Positions 24,712-37,174 of a stretch of 64,000 bases of DNA are shown here, in pieces. Made by a program: the position numbers and the translations under genes. The stretch lies in NCBI RefSeq assembly GCF_032854445.1, contig NW_027018058.1, forward strand, positions 35,252 through 99,251. Reading direction: 5' to 3'. A model generated the notes under the pieces. It had not been told where the DNA came from and made no database searches. It was given only the letters and a program-made list of their open reading frames with translations. How positions within the stretch are numbered: position 1 is the stretch's first letter; each line of letters opens with the position of its first letter. This DNA is from Liolophura sinensis (Eukaryota; Mollusca; Polyplacophora; Chitonida; Chitonidae).

Positions 24712-27700
24712 TGTGGGTCAGTGTTAAGTTGTACTTTTTACAGCAGACTGTATCAAGTACCTTGTGATTTTTATGTACAAATGGTGTGGTTTTTCTACAC
24801 GTAGATAAAGACATTGAGATTGTCTTGGACTTAGAAGTAAGACAATTGCTGGGTGAGTTAAATTTGCTTAGCCCAAAGATTTGTCGTCTTCTGGGCTACC
24901 GAAGGGCACATAACTTATAGTCAAAAGTTGAATATAGTAATGACCAGTCGCGATTGTACAGAGTACAGTGTAGCCGATTTCAATTAACAAAAAGACCAGG
25001 TAAAAATGCAAAAGTGGAAAAACTGTTCCAGTGCTGCTGGTAAGAGGCTAATCCGACGTATTTTGTGACGAGAAATGGTGCAAACCGCGTTGCTCTCCGA
25101 CCAATACTTTTGGCTGTAGTGACAATTGAATGATCATTGATGTCATAATCACGTGCCCAGCAACGGCTCTTACTCCATGGAAACCAGGGATATTTGCAAT
25201 TTTTTAACAGCTGCCGATGCCTGGCCCAATTCCGCATCTTTTGGCACCTTATAAATGTGGGTCAGTGTTAAGTTGTACTTTTTACAGCAGACTGTATCAA
25301 GTACCTTGTGATTTTTATGTACAAATGGTGTGGTTTTTCTACACGTAGATAAAGACATTGAGATTGTCTTGGACTTAGAAGTAAGACAATTGCTGGGTGA
25401 GTTAAATTTGCTTAGCCCAAAGATTTGTCGTCTTCTAGGCCACCGAAGGGCACATAACTTATAGTCAAAAGTTGAATATAGTAATGACCAGTCGCGATTG
25501 TACAGAGTACAGTGTAGCCGATTTCAATTAACAAAAAGACCAGATAAAAATGCAAAAGTGGAAAAACTGTTCCAGTGCTGCTGGTAAGACGCTAATCCGA
25601 CGTATTTTGTGACGAGAAATCGAATGGTGCAAACCGCGTTGCTCTCCGACCAATACTTTTGGCTGTAGTGACAATTGAATGGTCATTGATGTCATAATCA
25701 CGTGCCCAGCAACGGCTCTTACTCCATGGAAACCAGGGAAATTTGCAATTTTTCAACAGCTGCCGATGCCTGGCTAAATTCCGCATCTTTTGGCACCTTA
25801 TAAATGTGGGTCTGTTGTCAGTTGTACTTTTTACAGCAGACTGTATCAAGTACCTTGTGATTTTTATGTACAAAAGGTGTGGTGTTTCTACACGTAAATA
25901 AAGACATTGAGATTGTCTTGGACTTAGAAGGAAGACAATTGCTGGGTGAGTTAAATGCGCTTAGCCCAAAGATTTCAGGTCTTCTGGGCTACCGAAGGGC
26001 ACATAACTTATAGTCAAAAGTTGAATATAGTAATGACCAGTCGCGATTGTACAGAGTACAGTGTAGCCGATTTCAATTAACAAAAAGACCAGGTAAAAAT
26101 GCAAAAGTAGAAAAACTGTTCCAGTGCTGCTGGTAAGAGGCTAATCCGACGTATTTTGTGACGAGAATTTGAATGGTGCAATCCGCGTTGCTCTCTGACC
26201 AATACTTTTGGCTGTAGCGACAATTGAATGATCATTGATGTCATAATCACGTGCGTAGCAACGTCTCTTACTCCATGGAAACCAGGGAAATTTGCAATTT
26301 TTCAACAGCTGCCGATGCCTGGCTCAATTCCGCATCTTTTGGCACCTTACTGAAGTGGGTCAGTGTTCAGTTGTACTTTTTACAGCAGACTGTATCAAGT
26401 ACCTTGTGTTTTCATGTACAAATGGTGTGGTTTTTCTACACGTAGATAAAGACATTCTGATTGTCTTGCACTTAGAAGTAAGGCAATTGCTGGGTGAGTT
26501 AAATGGGCTTAGCCCAAAGATTTCAGGTCTTCTGGGCTACCGAAGGGCACATAACTTATAGTAAAAAGTTGAATATAGTAATGACCAGTCGCGATTGTAC
26601 AGACTACAGTGTAGCCGATTTCAATTAACAAAAACACCAGGCAAAAATGTAAAAGTGGAAAAACTGTTCCAGTGCTACTAGTAAGAGGCTAATCCGACGT
26701 ATTTTGTGACGAGAAATCGAATGGTGCAAACCGCGTTGCTCTCCGACCAATACTTTTGGCTGTAGTGACAATTGAATGGTCATTGATGTCATAATCACGT
26801 GCCCAGCAACGGCTCTTACTCCATAGAAACCAGGGAAATTTGCAATTTTTCAACAGCTGCTGATGTTTGGCTCAATTCCGCATCTTTTGGCACCTTACTG
26901 AAGTGGGTCAGTGTTCAGTTGTACTTTTTACAGCAGACTGTATCCAGTAACTTGTGTTTTTCATGTACAAATGGTGTGGTTTTTCTACACGTAGATAAAG
27001 ACATTCAGATTGTCTTCGACTTAGAAGTAAGGCAATTGCTGGGTGAGTTAAATGGGCTTAGCCCAAAGATTTCAGGTCTTCTGGGCTACCGAAGGGCACA
27101 TAACTTATAGTCAAAAGTTGAATATAGTAATGACCAGTCGCGATTGTACAGAGTACAGTGTAGCCGATTTCAATTAACAAAAAGACCAGGTAAAAATGCA
27201 AAAGTGGAAAAACTGTTCCAGTGCTGCTGGTAAGAGGCTAATCCGACGTATTTTGTGACGAGAAATCGAATGGTGCAAACCGCGTTGCTCTCCGACCAAT
27301 ACTTTTGGCTGTAGTGACAACTGAATGATCATTGATGTCATAATCACGTGCCCAGCAACGGCTCTTACTCCATGGAAACCAGGGAAATTTGCAATTTTTC
27401 AACAGCTGTCGATGCCTGGCTAAATTCTGCATCTTTTGGCACCTTATAAATGTGGGTCTGTTGTCAGTTGTACTTTTTACAGCAGACTGTATCAAGTACC
27501 TTGTGATTTTTATGTACAAAAGGTGTGGGTTTTTCTACACGTAGATAAAGACATTGAGATTGTCTTAGACTTAGAAGTAAGACAATTGCTGGGTGAGTTA
27601 AATGGGCTTAGCCCAAAGATTTGACGTCTTCTGGGCTACCGAAGGGCACATAACTTATAGTCAAAAGTTGAATATAGTAATGACCAGTCGCGATTGTACA

Positions 27701-30084
27701 GAGTACAGTGTAGCCGATTTCAATTTACAAAAACACCAGGTAAAAATGCAAAAGTGGAAAAACTGTTCCAGTGCTGCTGGTAAGACGCTAATCCGACGTA
27801 TTTTGTGACGAGAAATCGAATGGTGCAAACCGCGTTGCTCTCCGACCAATACTTTTGGCTGTAGTGACAATTGAATGGTCATTGATGTCATAATCACGTG
27901 CGTAGCAACGGCTCTTACTCCATGGAAACCAGGGAAATTTGCAATTTTTCAACAGCTGCTGATGTTTGGCTCAATTCCGCATCTTTTGGCACCTTACTGA
28001 AGTGGGTCAGTGTTCAGTTGTACTTTTTACAGCAGACTGTATCCAGTAACTTGTGTTTTTCATGTACAAATGGTGTGGTTTTTCTACACGTAGATAAAGA
28101 CATTCAGATTGTCTTCGACTTAGAAGTAAGGCAATTGCTGGGTGAGTTAAATGGGCTTAGCCCAAAGATTTCAGGTCTTCTGGGCTACCGAAGGGCACAT
28201 AACTTATAGTCAAAAGTTGAATATAGTAATGACCAGTCGCGATTGTACAGAGTACAGTGTAGCCGATTTCAATTAACAAAAAGACCAGGTAAAAATGCAA
28301 AAGTGGAAAAACTGTTCCAGTGCTGCTGGTAAGAGGCTAATCCGACGTATTTTGTGACGAGAAATCGAATGGTGCAAACCGCGTTGCTCTCCGACCAATA
28401 CTTTTGGCTGTAGTGACAATTGAATGATCATTTATGTCATAATCACGTGCCCAGCAACGGCTCTTACTCCATGGAAACCAGGGAAATTTGCAATTTTTCA
28501 ACAGCTGCCGATGCCTGGCTAAATTCTGCATCTTTTGGCACCTTATAAATGTGGGTCTGTTGTCAGTTGTACTTTTTACAGCAGACTGTATCAAGTACCT
28601 TGTGATTTTTATGTACAAAAGGTGTGGTTTTTCTACACGTAGATAAAGACATTGAGATTGTCTTGGACTTAGAAGTAAGACAATTGCTGGGTGAGTTAAA
28701 TGGGCTTAGCCCAAAGATTTGACGTCTTCTGGGCTACCGAAGGGCACATAACTTATAGTCAAAAGTTGAATATAGTAATGACCAGTCGCGATTGTACAGA
28801 GTACAGTGTAGCCGATTTCAATTTACAAAAAGACCAGGTAAAAATGCAAAAGTGGAAAAACTGTTCCAGTGCAACTAGTAAGAGGCTAATCCGACGTATT
28901 TTGTGACGAGAAATTGAATGGTGCAATCCACGTTGCTCTCCGACCAATATTTTGGCTGTAGCGACAATTGAATGACCATTGATGTCATAATCACGTGCGT
29001 AGCAACGGCTCTTACTCCATGGAAACCAGGGAAATTTGCAATTTTTCAACAGCTGCCGATGCCTGGCTAAATTCCGCATCTTTTGGCACCTTACTGAAGT
29101 GGGTCAGTGTTCAGTTGTACTTTTTACAGCAGACTGTATCAAGTACCTTGTGTTTTTCACGTACAAATGGTGTGGTTTTTCTACACGTAGATAAAGACAT
29201 TCAGATTGTCTTGCACTTAGAAGTAAGGCACTTGCTGGATGAGTTAAATGGGCTTAGCCCAAAGATTTCAGGTCTTCTGGGCTACCGAAGGGCACATAAC
29301 TTATAGTCAAAAGTTGAATATAGTAATGACCAGTCGCGATTGTACAGAGTACAGTGTAGCCGATTTCAATTAACAAAAAGACCAGGTAAAAATGCAAAAG
29401 TGGAAAAACTGTTCCAGTGCTGCTGGTAAGAGGCTAATCCGACGTATTTTGTGACGAGAAATTGAATGGTGCAATCCGCGTTGCTCTCCGACCAATACTT
29501 TTGGCTGTAGTGACAATTGAATGACCATTTATGTCATAATCACGTGCGTAGCAACGGCTCTTACTCCATGGAAACCAGGGAAATTTGCAATTTTTCAACA
29601 GCTGCCGATGCCTGGCTAAATTCCGCATCTTTTGGCACCTTACTGAAGTGGGTCAGTGTTCAGTTGTACTTTTTACAGCAGACTGTATCAAGTACCTTGT
29701 GTTTTTCATGTACAAATGGTGTGGTTTTTCTACACGTAGATAAAGACATTGAGATTGTCTTCGACTTAGAAGTAAGGCACTTGCTGGATGAGTTAAATGG
29801 GCTTAGCCCAAAGATTTCAGGTCTTCTGGGCTACCGAAGGGCACATAACTTATAGTCAAAAGTTGAATATAGTAATGACCAGTCGCGATTGTACAGAGTA
29901 CAGTGTAGCCGATTTCAATTAACAAAAAGACCAGGTAAAAATGCAAAAGTGGAAAAACTGTTCCAGTGCTGCTGGTAAGAGGCTAATCCGACGTATTTTA
30001 TGACGAGAAATCGAATGGTGCAAACCGCGTTGCTCTCCAACCAATACTTTTGGCTGTAGTGACAAATGAATGATCATTGATGTC

Positions 30085-31139
30085 ATAATCACGTGCGTAG
30101 CAACGGCTCTTACTCCATGGAAACCAGGGAAATTTGCAATTTTTCAACAGCTGCCGATGCCTGGCTCAATTCCGCATCTTTAAAACCTTACTGAAGTGGG
30201 TCAGTGTTCAGTTGTACTTTTTACAGCAGACTGTATCAAGTACCTTGTGTTTTTCACGTACAAATGGTGTGGTTTTTCTACACGTAGATAAAGACATTGA
30301 GATTGTCTTGGACTTAGAAATAAGACAATTGCTGGGTGAGTTAAATGGGCTTGGCCCAAAAATTTCAGGTCTTCTGGGCTACCGAAGGGCACATAACTTA
30401 TAGTCAAAAGTTGAATATAGTAATGACCAGTCGCGATTGTACAGAGTACAGTGTAGACGGTTTCAATTAACAAAAACACCAGGCAAAAATGTAAAAGTGG
30501 AAAAACTGTTCCAGTGCTACTAGTAAGAGGCTAATCCGACGTATTTTGTGACGAGAAATCGAATGGTGCAATCCGCGTTGCTCTCCGACCAATACTTTTG
30601 GCTGTAGCGACAATTGAATGATCATTTATGTCATAATCACGTGCGTAGCAACGGCTCTTACTCCATGGAAACCAGAAAAATTTGCAATTTTTCAACAGCT
30701 GCCGATGCCTGGCTCAATTCCGCATCTTTTGGCACGTTACTGAAGTGGGTCTGTGTTTAGTTGTACTTTTTACAGCACAAATGGTGTGGTTTTTCTACAC
30801 GTAGATAAAGACATTGAGATTGTCTTCGACTTAGAAGTAAGGCAATTGCTGAGTGAGTTAAATGGGCTTAGCCCAAAGATTTGACGTCTTCTGGGCTACC
30901 GACATATAGTCAAAAGTTGAATATAGTAATGACCAGTCGCGATGGGTACATAGTACAGTGAAGCCGATTTTAATTAACAAAAAGACCAGGCAAAAATGCA
31001 AAATTCGAAAAATTGTTCCAGTGCTGCTGGTAAGAGGCTAATCCGACGTATTTTGTGACGACAAATCGAATGGTGCAAACCGCGTTGCTCTCCGACCAAT
31101 ACTTTTGGCTGTAGTGACAATTGAATGATCATTTATGTC
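30085..31139 (+). repeat. Marker pair, third occurrence (units 56-57)
   Basis: Unit 56 has the TAAAACC variant, and unit 57 is 507 bp with junctions near 30778 and 30901. One extra G in GATGGGTACATAG accounts for the added base. The pair sits eighteen units after the first pair in the case of 31-32, and twenty-five after that here, reflecting the inserted and deleted units between them. Confidence 0.88.
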
Positions 31140-34100
31140 ACAATAACGTGCCCAGCAACGGCTCTTACTCCATGGAAACCAGGAAAATTTGCAATTTTTC
31201 AACAGCTGCCGATGCCTGGCTTAATTCCGCATCTTTTGGCAGCTTATTCATGTGGGTCTGTTGTCAGTTGTACTTTTTACAGCAGACTGTATCAAGAACC
31301 TTGTGATTTTTATGTACAAAAGGTGTGGTTTTTCTACACGTAAATAAAGACATTGAGATTGTCTTGCACTTAGAAGTAACACAATTGCTGGGTGAGTTAA
31401 ATGCGCTAAGCCCAAAGATTTCAGGTCTTCTGGGCTACCGAAGGGCACATAACTTAAAGTCAAAAGTTGAATATAGTAATGACCAGTCGCGATTGTACAG
31501 AGTACAGTGTAGCCGGTTTCAATTAACAAAAAGACCAGGCAAAAATGCAAAAGTGGAAAAACTGTTCCAGTGCTACTAATAAGAGGCTAATCCGACGTAT
31601 TTTGTGACGAGAAATCCAATGGTGCAATCCGCGTTGCTCTCCGACCAATACGTTTGGCTGTAGCGACAATTGAATGATCATTGATGTCATAATCACGGGC
31701 CCAGCAACGGCTCTTACTCCATGGAAACCAGGGATATTTGCAATTTTTTAACAGCTGCCGATGCCTGGCCCAATTCCGCATCTTTTGGCACCTTATTTAT
31801 GTGGGTCTGTTGTCAGTTGTACTTTTTACAGCAGACTGTATCAAGTACCTTGTGATTTTTATGTACAAAATGGTGTGGTTTTTCTACACGTAAATAAAGA
31901 CATTGAGATTGTTTTGGACTTAGAAGTAAGACAATTGCTGGGTGAGTTAAATGGGCTTAGCCCAAAGATTTGACGTCTTCTGGGCTACCGAAGGGCACAT
32001 AACTTATAGTCAAAAGTTGAATATAGTAATGACCAGTCGCGATTGTACAGAGTACAGTGTAGCCGATTTCAATTAACAAAAAGACCAGGTAAAAATGCAA
32101 AAGTGGAAAAACTGTTCCAGTGCTGCTGGTAAGAGGCTAATCCGACGTATTTTGTGACGAGAAATGGTGCAAACCGCGTTGCTCTCCGACCAATACTTTT
32201 GGCTGTAGTGACAATTGAATGATCATTGATGTCATAATCACGTGCCCAGCAACGGCTCTTACTCCATGGAAACCAGGGATATTTGCATTTTTTTAACAGC
32301 TGCCGATGCCTGGCCCAATTCCGCATCTTTTGGCACCTTATAAATGTGGGTCAGTGTTAAGTTGTACTTTTTACAGCAGACTGTATCAAGTACCTTGTGA
32401 TTTTTATGTACAAATGGTGTGGTTTTTCTACACGTAGATAAAGACATTGAGATTGTCTTGGACTTAGAAGTAAGACAATTGCTGGGTGAGTTAAATGGGC
32501 TTAGCCCAAAGATTTGTCGTCTTCTGGGCTACCGAAGGGCACATAACTTATAGTCAAAAGTTGAATATAGTAATGACCAGTCGCGATTGTACAGAGTACA
32601 GTGTAGCCGATTTCAATTAACAAAAAGACCAGATAAAAATGCAAAAGTGGAAAAACTGTTCCAGTGCTGCTGGTAAGACGCTAATCCGACGTATTTTGTG
32701 ACGAGAAATCGAATGGTGCAAACCGCGTTGCTCTCCGACCAATACTTTTGGCTGTAGTGACAATTGAATGGTCATTGATGTCATAATCACGTGCCCAGCA
32801 ACGGCTCTTACTCCATGGAAACCAGGGAAATTTGCAATTTTTCAACAGCTGCCGATGCCTGGCTAAATTCCGCATCTTTTGGCACCTTATAAATGTGGGT
32901 CAGTGTTTAGTTGTACTTTTTACAGCAGACTGTATCAAGTACCTTGTGTTTTTATGTACAAATGGTCTGGTTTTTCTACACGTAGATAAAGACATTGAGA
33001 TTGTCTTGGACTTAGAAATAAGACAATTGCTGGGTGAGTAAAATTAGCTTGGCCCAAAGATTTCAGGTCTTCTGGGCTACCGAAGGGCACATAACTTATG
33101 GTCAAAAGTTGAATATAGTAATGACCAGTCGCGATTGTACAGAGTACAGTGTAGCCGGTTTCAATTAACAAAAAGACCAGGCAAAAATGCAAAAGTGGAA
33201 AAACTGTTCCAGTGCTACAAGTAAGAGGCTAATCCGACGTATTTTGTGACGAGAAATCGAATGGTGCAATCCGCGTTGCTCTCCGACCAATACTTTTGGC
33301 TGTAGTGACAATTGAATGATCATTTATGTCATAATCACGTGCCCAGCAACGTCTCTTACTCCATGGAAACCAGGAAAATTTGCAATTTTTCAACAGCTGC
33401 CGATACCTGGCTCAATTCCGCATCTTTTGGCACCTTATTCATGTGGATCTGTGGTCAGTTGTACTTTTTACAGCAGACTGTATCAAGTACCTTGTGTTTT
33501 TTATGTACAAATGGTCTGGTTTTTCTACACGTAGATAAAGACATTGAGATTGTCTTGCACTTAGAAGTAAGACAATTGCTGGGTGAGTCAAATGGGCTTA
33601 GTCCAAAGATTTGACGTCTTCTGCGCTACCGAAGGGCACATAACTTATAGTCAAAAGTTGAATATAGTAATGACCAGTCGCGATTGTACAGAGTACAGTG
33701 TAGCCGATTTCAATTAACAAAAAGACCAGGTAAAAATGCAAAAGTGGAAAAACTGTTCCAGTGCTACTAGTAAGAGGCTAATCCGACGTATTTTGTGACG
33801 AGAAATCGAATGGTGCAATTTGCGTTGCTCTCTGACCAATACTTTTTGGCTGTAGCGACAGTTCAATGATCATTTATGTCATAATCACGTGCCCAGTAAC
33901 GGCTCTTACTCCATGGAAACCAGGGATATTTGCAATTTTTTAACAGCTGCCGATGCCTGGCCCAATTCCGCATCTTTTGGCACCTTATAAATGTGGGTCA
34001 GTGTTAAGTTGTACTTTTTACAGCAGACTGTATCAAGTACCTTGTGTTTTTTATGTACAAATGGTCTGGTTTTTCTACACGTAGATAAAGACATTGAGAT

Positions 34101-34978
34101 TGTCTTGGACTTAGAAATAAGACAATTGCTGGGTGAGTTAAATGGGCTTGGCCCAAAGATTTCAGGTCTTCTGGGCTACCGAAGGGCACATAACTTATAG
34201 TCAAAAGTTGAATATAGTAATGACCAGTCGCGATTGTACAGAGTACAGTGTAGCCGATTTCAATTAACAAAAAGACCAGGCAAAAATGCAAAAGTGGAAA
34301 AAATGTTCCAGTGCTGCTGGTAAGAGGCTAATCCGACGTATTTTGTGACGAGAAATCGAATGGTGCAAACCGCGTTGCTCTCCGACCAATATTTTTGGCT
34401 GTAGCGACAATTGAATGATCATTGATGTCAAAATCACGTGCCCAGCAACGGCTCTTACTCCATGGAAACCAGGGATATTTGCAATATTTTAACAGCTGCC
34501 GATGCCTGGCCCAATTCGCATCTTTTGGCACCTTATAAATGTGGGTCAGTGTTAAGTTGTACTTTTTACAGCAGACTGTATCAAGTACCTTGTGTTTTTT
34601 ATGTACAAATGGTCTGGTTTTTCTACTCGTAGATAAAGACATTGAGATTGTCTTGCACTTAGAAGTAACACAATTGCTGGGTGAGTTAAATGGGCTTAGC
34701 CCAAAGATTTGACGTCTTCTGGGCTACCGAAGGGCACATAACTTATAGTCAAAAGTTGAATATAGTAATGACCAGTCGCGATTGTACAGAGTACAGTGTA
34801 GCCGATTTCAATTAACAAAAAGACCAGGCAAAAATGCAAAAGTGGAAAAAACTGTTCCAGTGCTGCTGGTAAGAGGCTAATCCGACGTATTTTGTGACGA
34901 GAAATCGAATGGTGCAAACCGCGTTGCTCTCCGACCAATACTTTTGGCTGTAGTGACAATTCAATGATCATTGATATC

Positions 34979-35527
34979 ATAATCACGTGCCCAGCAACGT
35001 CTCTTACTCCAGGGAAACCAGGGAAATTTGCAATTTTTCAACAGCTGCCGATGCCTGGCTCAATTCCGCATCTTTTGGCACCTTACTAAAGTGGGTCAGT
35101 GTTCAGTTGTACTTTTTACAGCAGACTGTATCAAGTACCTTGTGTTTTTTGTGTACAAATGGTCTGGTTTTTCTACACGTAGATAAAGACATTGAGATTG
35201 TCTTCGACTTAGAAGTAAGACAATTGCTGGGTGAGTTAAATGGGCTTAGCCCAAAGATTTGACGTCTTCTGGGCTACGGAAGGGCACATAACATATATTC
35301 AAAAGTTGAATATAGTAATGACCAGTCGCGATGGTACATAGTACAGTGTAGCCAATTTCAATTAACAAAAAGATCAGGCAAAAATGCAAAATTCAAAAAA
35401 TTGTTCCAGTGCTGCTGACAAGAGGCTAATCCGACGTATTTTGTGACGAGAAATCGAATGGTGCAAACCGCGTTGCTCTCCGACCAATACTTTTGGCTGT
35501 AGTGACAATTCAATGATCATTGATGTC
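34979..35527 (+). repeat. Hybrid monomer (unit 65)
   Basis: The first part matches units 40, 71 and 80, with ACGTCTCTTACTCCAGGG and TTACTAAAG. The second part matches units 44 and 76, with CTACGGAAGG (in 76), CATAACATATATTC, GGTACATAGTAC and AGATCAGG. The switch falls around 35140-35170. Such mosaics are what unequal exchange or gene conversion between non-identical units would produce. Confidence 0.75.
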
Positions 35528-37174
35528 ATAATCACGTGCCCAGCAACGTCACTTACTCAATGGAAACCAGGAAAATTTGCAATTTTTCAACAGCTGCCGA
35601 TGCCTGGCTTAATTCCGCATCTTTTGGCACCTTATTCATGTGGGTCTGTTGTCAGTTGTACTTTTTACAGCAGACTGTATCAAGTACCTTGTGATTTTTA
35701 TGTACAAAAGGTGTGGTTTTTCTACACGTAGATAAAGACATTGAGATTGTCTTGCACTTAGAAGTAACACAACTGCTGGGTGAGTTAAATGCGCTTAGCC
35801 CAAAGATTTCAGGTCTTCTGGGCTACCGAAGGGCACATAACTTATAGTCAAAAGTTGAATATAGTAATGACCAGTCGCGATTGTACAGAGTACAGTGTAG
35901 CCGATTTCAATTAACAAAAAGACCAGGTAAAAATGCAAAAGTGGAAAAACTGTTCCAGTGCTGCTGGTAAGAGGCTAATCCGACGTATTTTGTGGCGAGA
36001 AATCGAATGGTGCAAACCGCGTTGCTCTCTGACCAATACTTTTGGCTGTAGCGACAATTGAATGATCATTGATGTCATAATCACGTGCCCAGTAACGGCT
36101 CTTACTCCATGGAAACCATTGATATTTGCAATTTTTTAACAGCTGCCGATGCCTGGCCCAATTCCGCATCTTTTGGCACCTTATAAATGTGGGTCAGTGT
36201 TAAGTTGTACTTTTTACAGCAGACTGTATCAAGTACCTTGTGTTTTTCATGTACAAATGGTGTGGTTTTTCTACACGTAGATAAAGACATTGAGATTGTC
36301 TTGCACTTAGAAGTAAGGCAATTGCTGGGTGAGTTAATTGCGCTTGGCCCAAAGATTTGTCGTCTTCTGGGCTACCGAAGGGCACATAACTTATAGTCAA
36401 AAGTTGAATATAGTAATGACCAGTCGCGATTGTACAGAGTACAGTGTAGTCGATTTCAATTAACAAAAAGACCAGGTAAAAATGCAAAAGTGGAAAAAAT
36501 GTTCCAGTGCTGCTGGTAAGAGGCTAATCCGACGTATTTTGTGACGAGAAATCGAATGGTGCAATCCGCGTTGCTCTCCGACCAATACTTTTGCCTGTAG
36601 CGACAATTGAATGATCATTGATGTCATAATCACGTGCCCAGCAACGTCTCTTACTTCATGGAAACCAGGGAAATTTGCAATTTTTCAACAGCTGCCGATG
36701 CCTGGCTCAATTCCGCATCTTTTGGCACCTTACTGAAGTGGGTCAGTGTTCAGTTGTACTTTTTACAGCAGACTGTATCAAGTACCTTGTGTTTTTCACG
36801 TACAAATGGTGTGGTTTTTCTACACGTAGATAAAGACATTGAGATTGTCTTGCACTTAGAAGTAACACAATTGCTGGGTGAGTTAAATGGGCTTAGCCCA
36901 AAGATTTGTCGTCTTCTGGGCTACCGAAGGGCACATAACTTATAGTCAAAAGTTGAATATAGTAATGACCAGTCGCGATTGTACAGAGTACAGTGTAGTC
37001 GATTTCAATTAACAAAAAGACCAGGCAAAAATGCAAAAGTGGAAAAAATTTTCCAGTGCTGCTGGTAAGAGGCTAATCCGACGTATTTTGTGACGAGAAA
37101 TCGAATGGTGCAAACCGCGTTGCTCTCTGACCAATACTTTTGGCTGTAGCGACAATTCAATGATCATTTATGTC
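35528..37174 (+). repeat. Units 66-68: transition units
   Basis: Unit starts: 35528, 36077, 36626; classes C, T, A. Unit 66 begins like 45 and 77 (CACTTACTCAATGG) but continues like units 20, 33 and 58, with the GCGCTTAGCC and CAGGTC variants. Unit 67 carries CCATTGATATT, shared only with units 72 and 81. Unit 68 resembles 73 and 82. The pair 67-68 therefore corresponds to 72-73 and 81-82 of the block to the right. Confidence 0.78.

Larger units (their letters stand above)
24056..35527 (+). repeat. Units 45-65: second, uninflated copy of the 21-unit HOR (11,472 bp)
   Basis: Unit starts: 24056, 24601, 25145, 25694, 26243, 26791, 27340, 27890, 28439, 28987, 29536, 30085, 30633, 31140, 31689, 32234, 32783, 33331, 33881, 34430, 34979. 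Class order CTTTA-ATATAA-AACCTTCTTA, the same as the first copy once its five extra units are removed. Single-base indels are rare here, so this is the best reference copy. The next unit (66, at 35528) begins with the same CACTTACTCAATGG variant as unit 45, as if another copy were about to start, but the order then changes. Confidence 0.85.

Noticed and set aside
24701-24725. Functional TATA-initiator promoter in class T units
   Set aside because: TATAAA and the TCAGTG that follows are only about fourteen bases apart, shorter than the usual 25-30, so I keep it only as a low-confidence motif.
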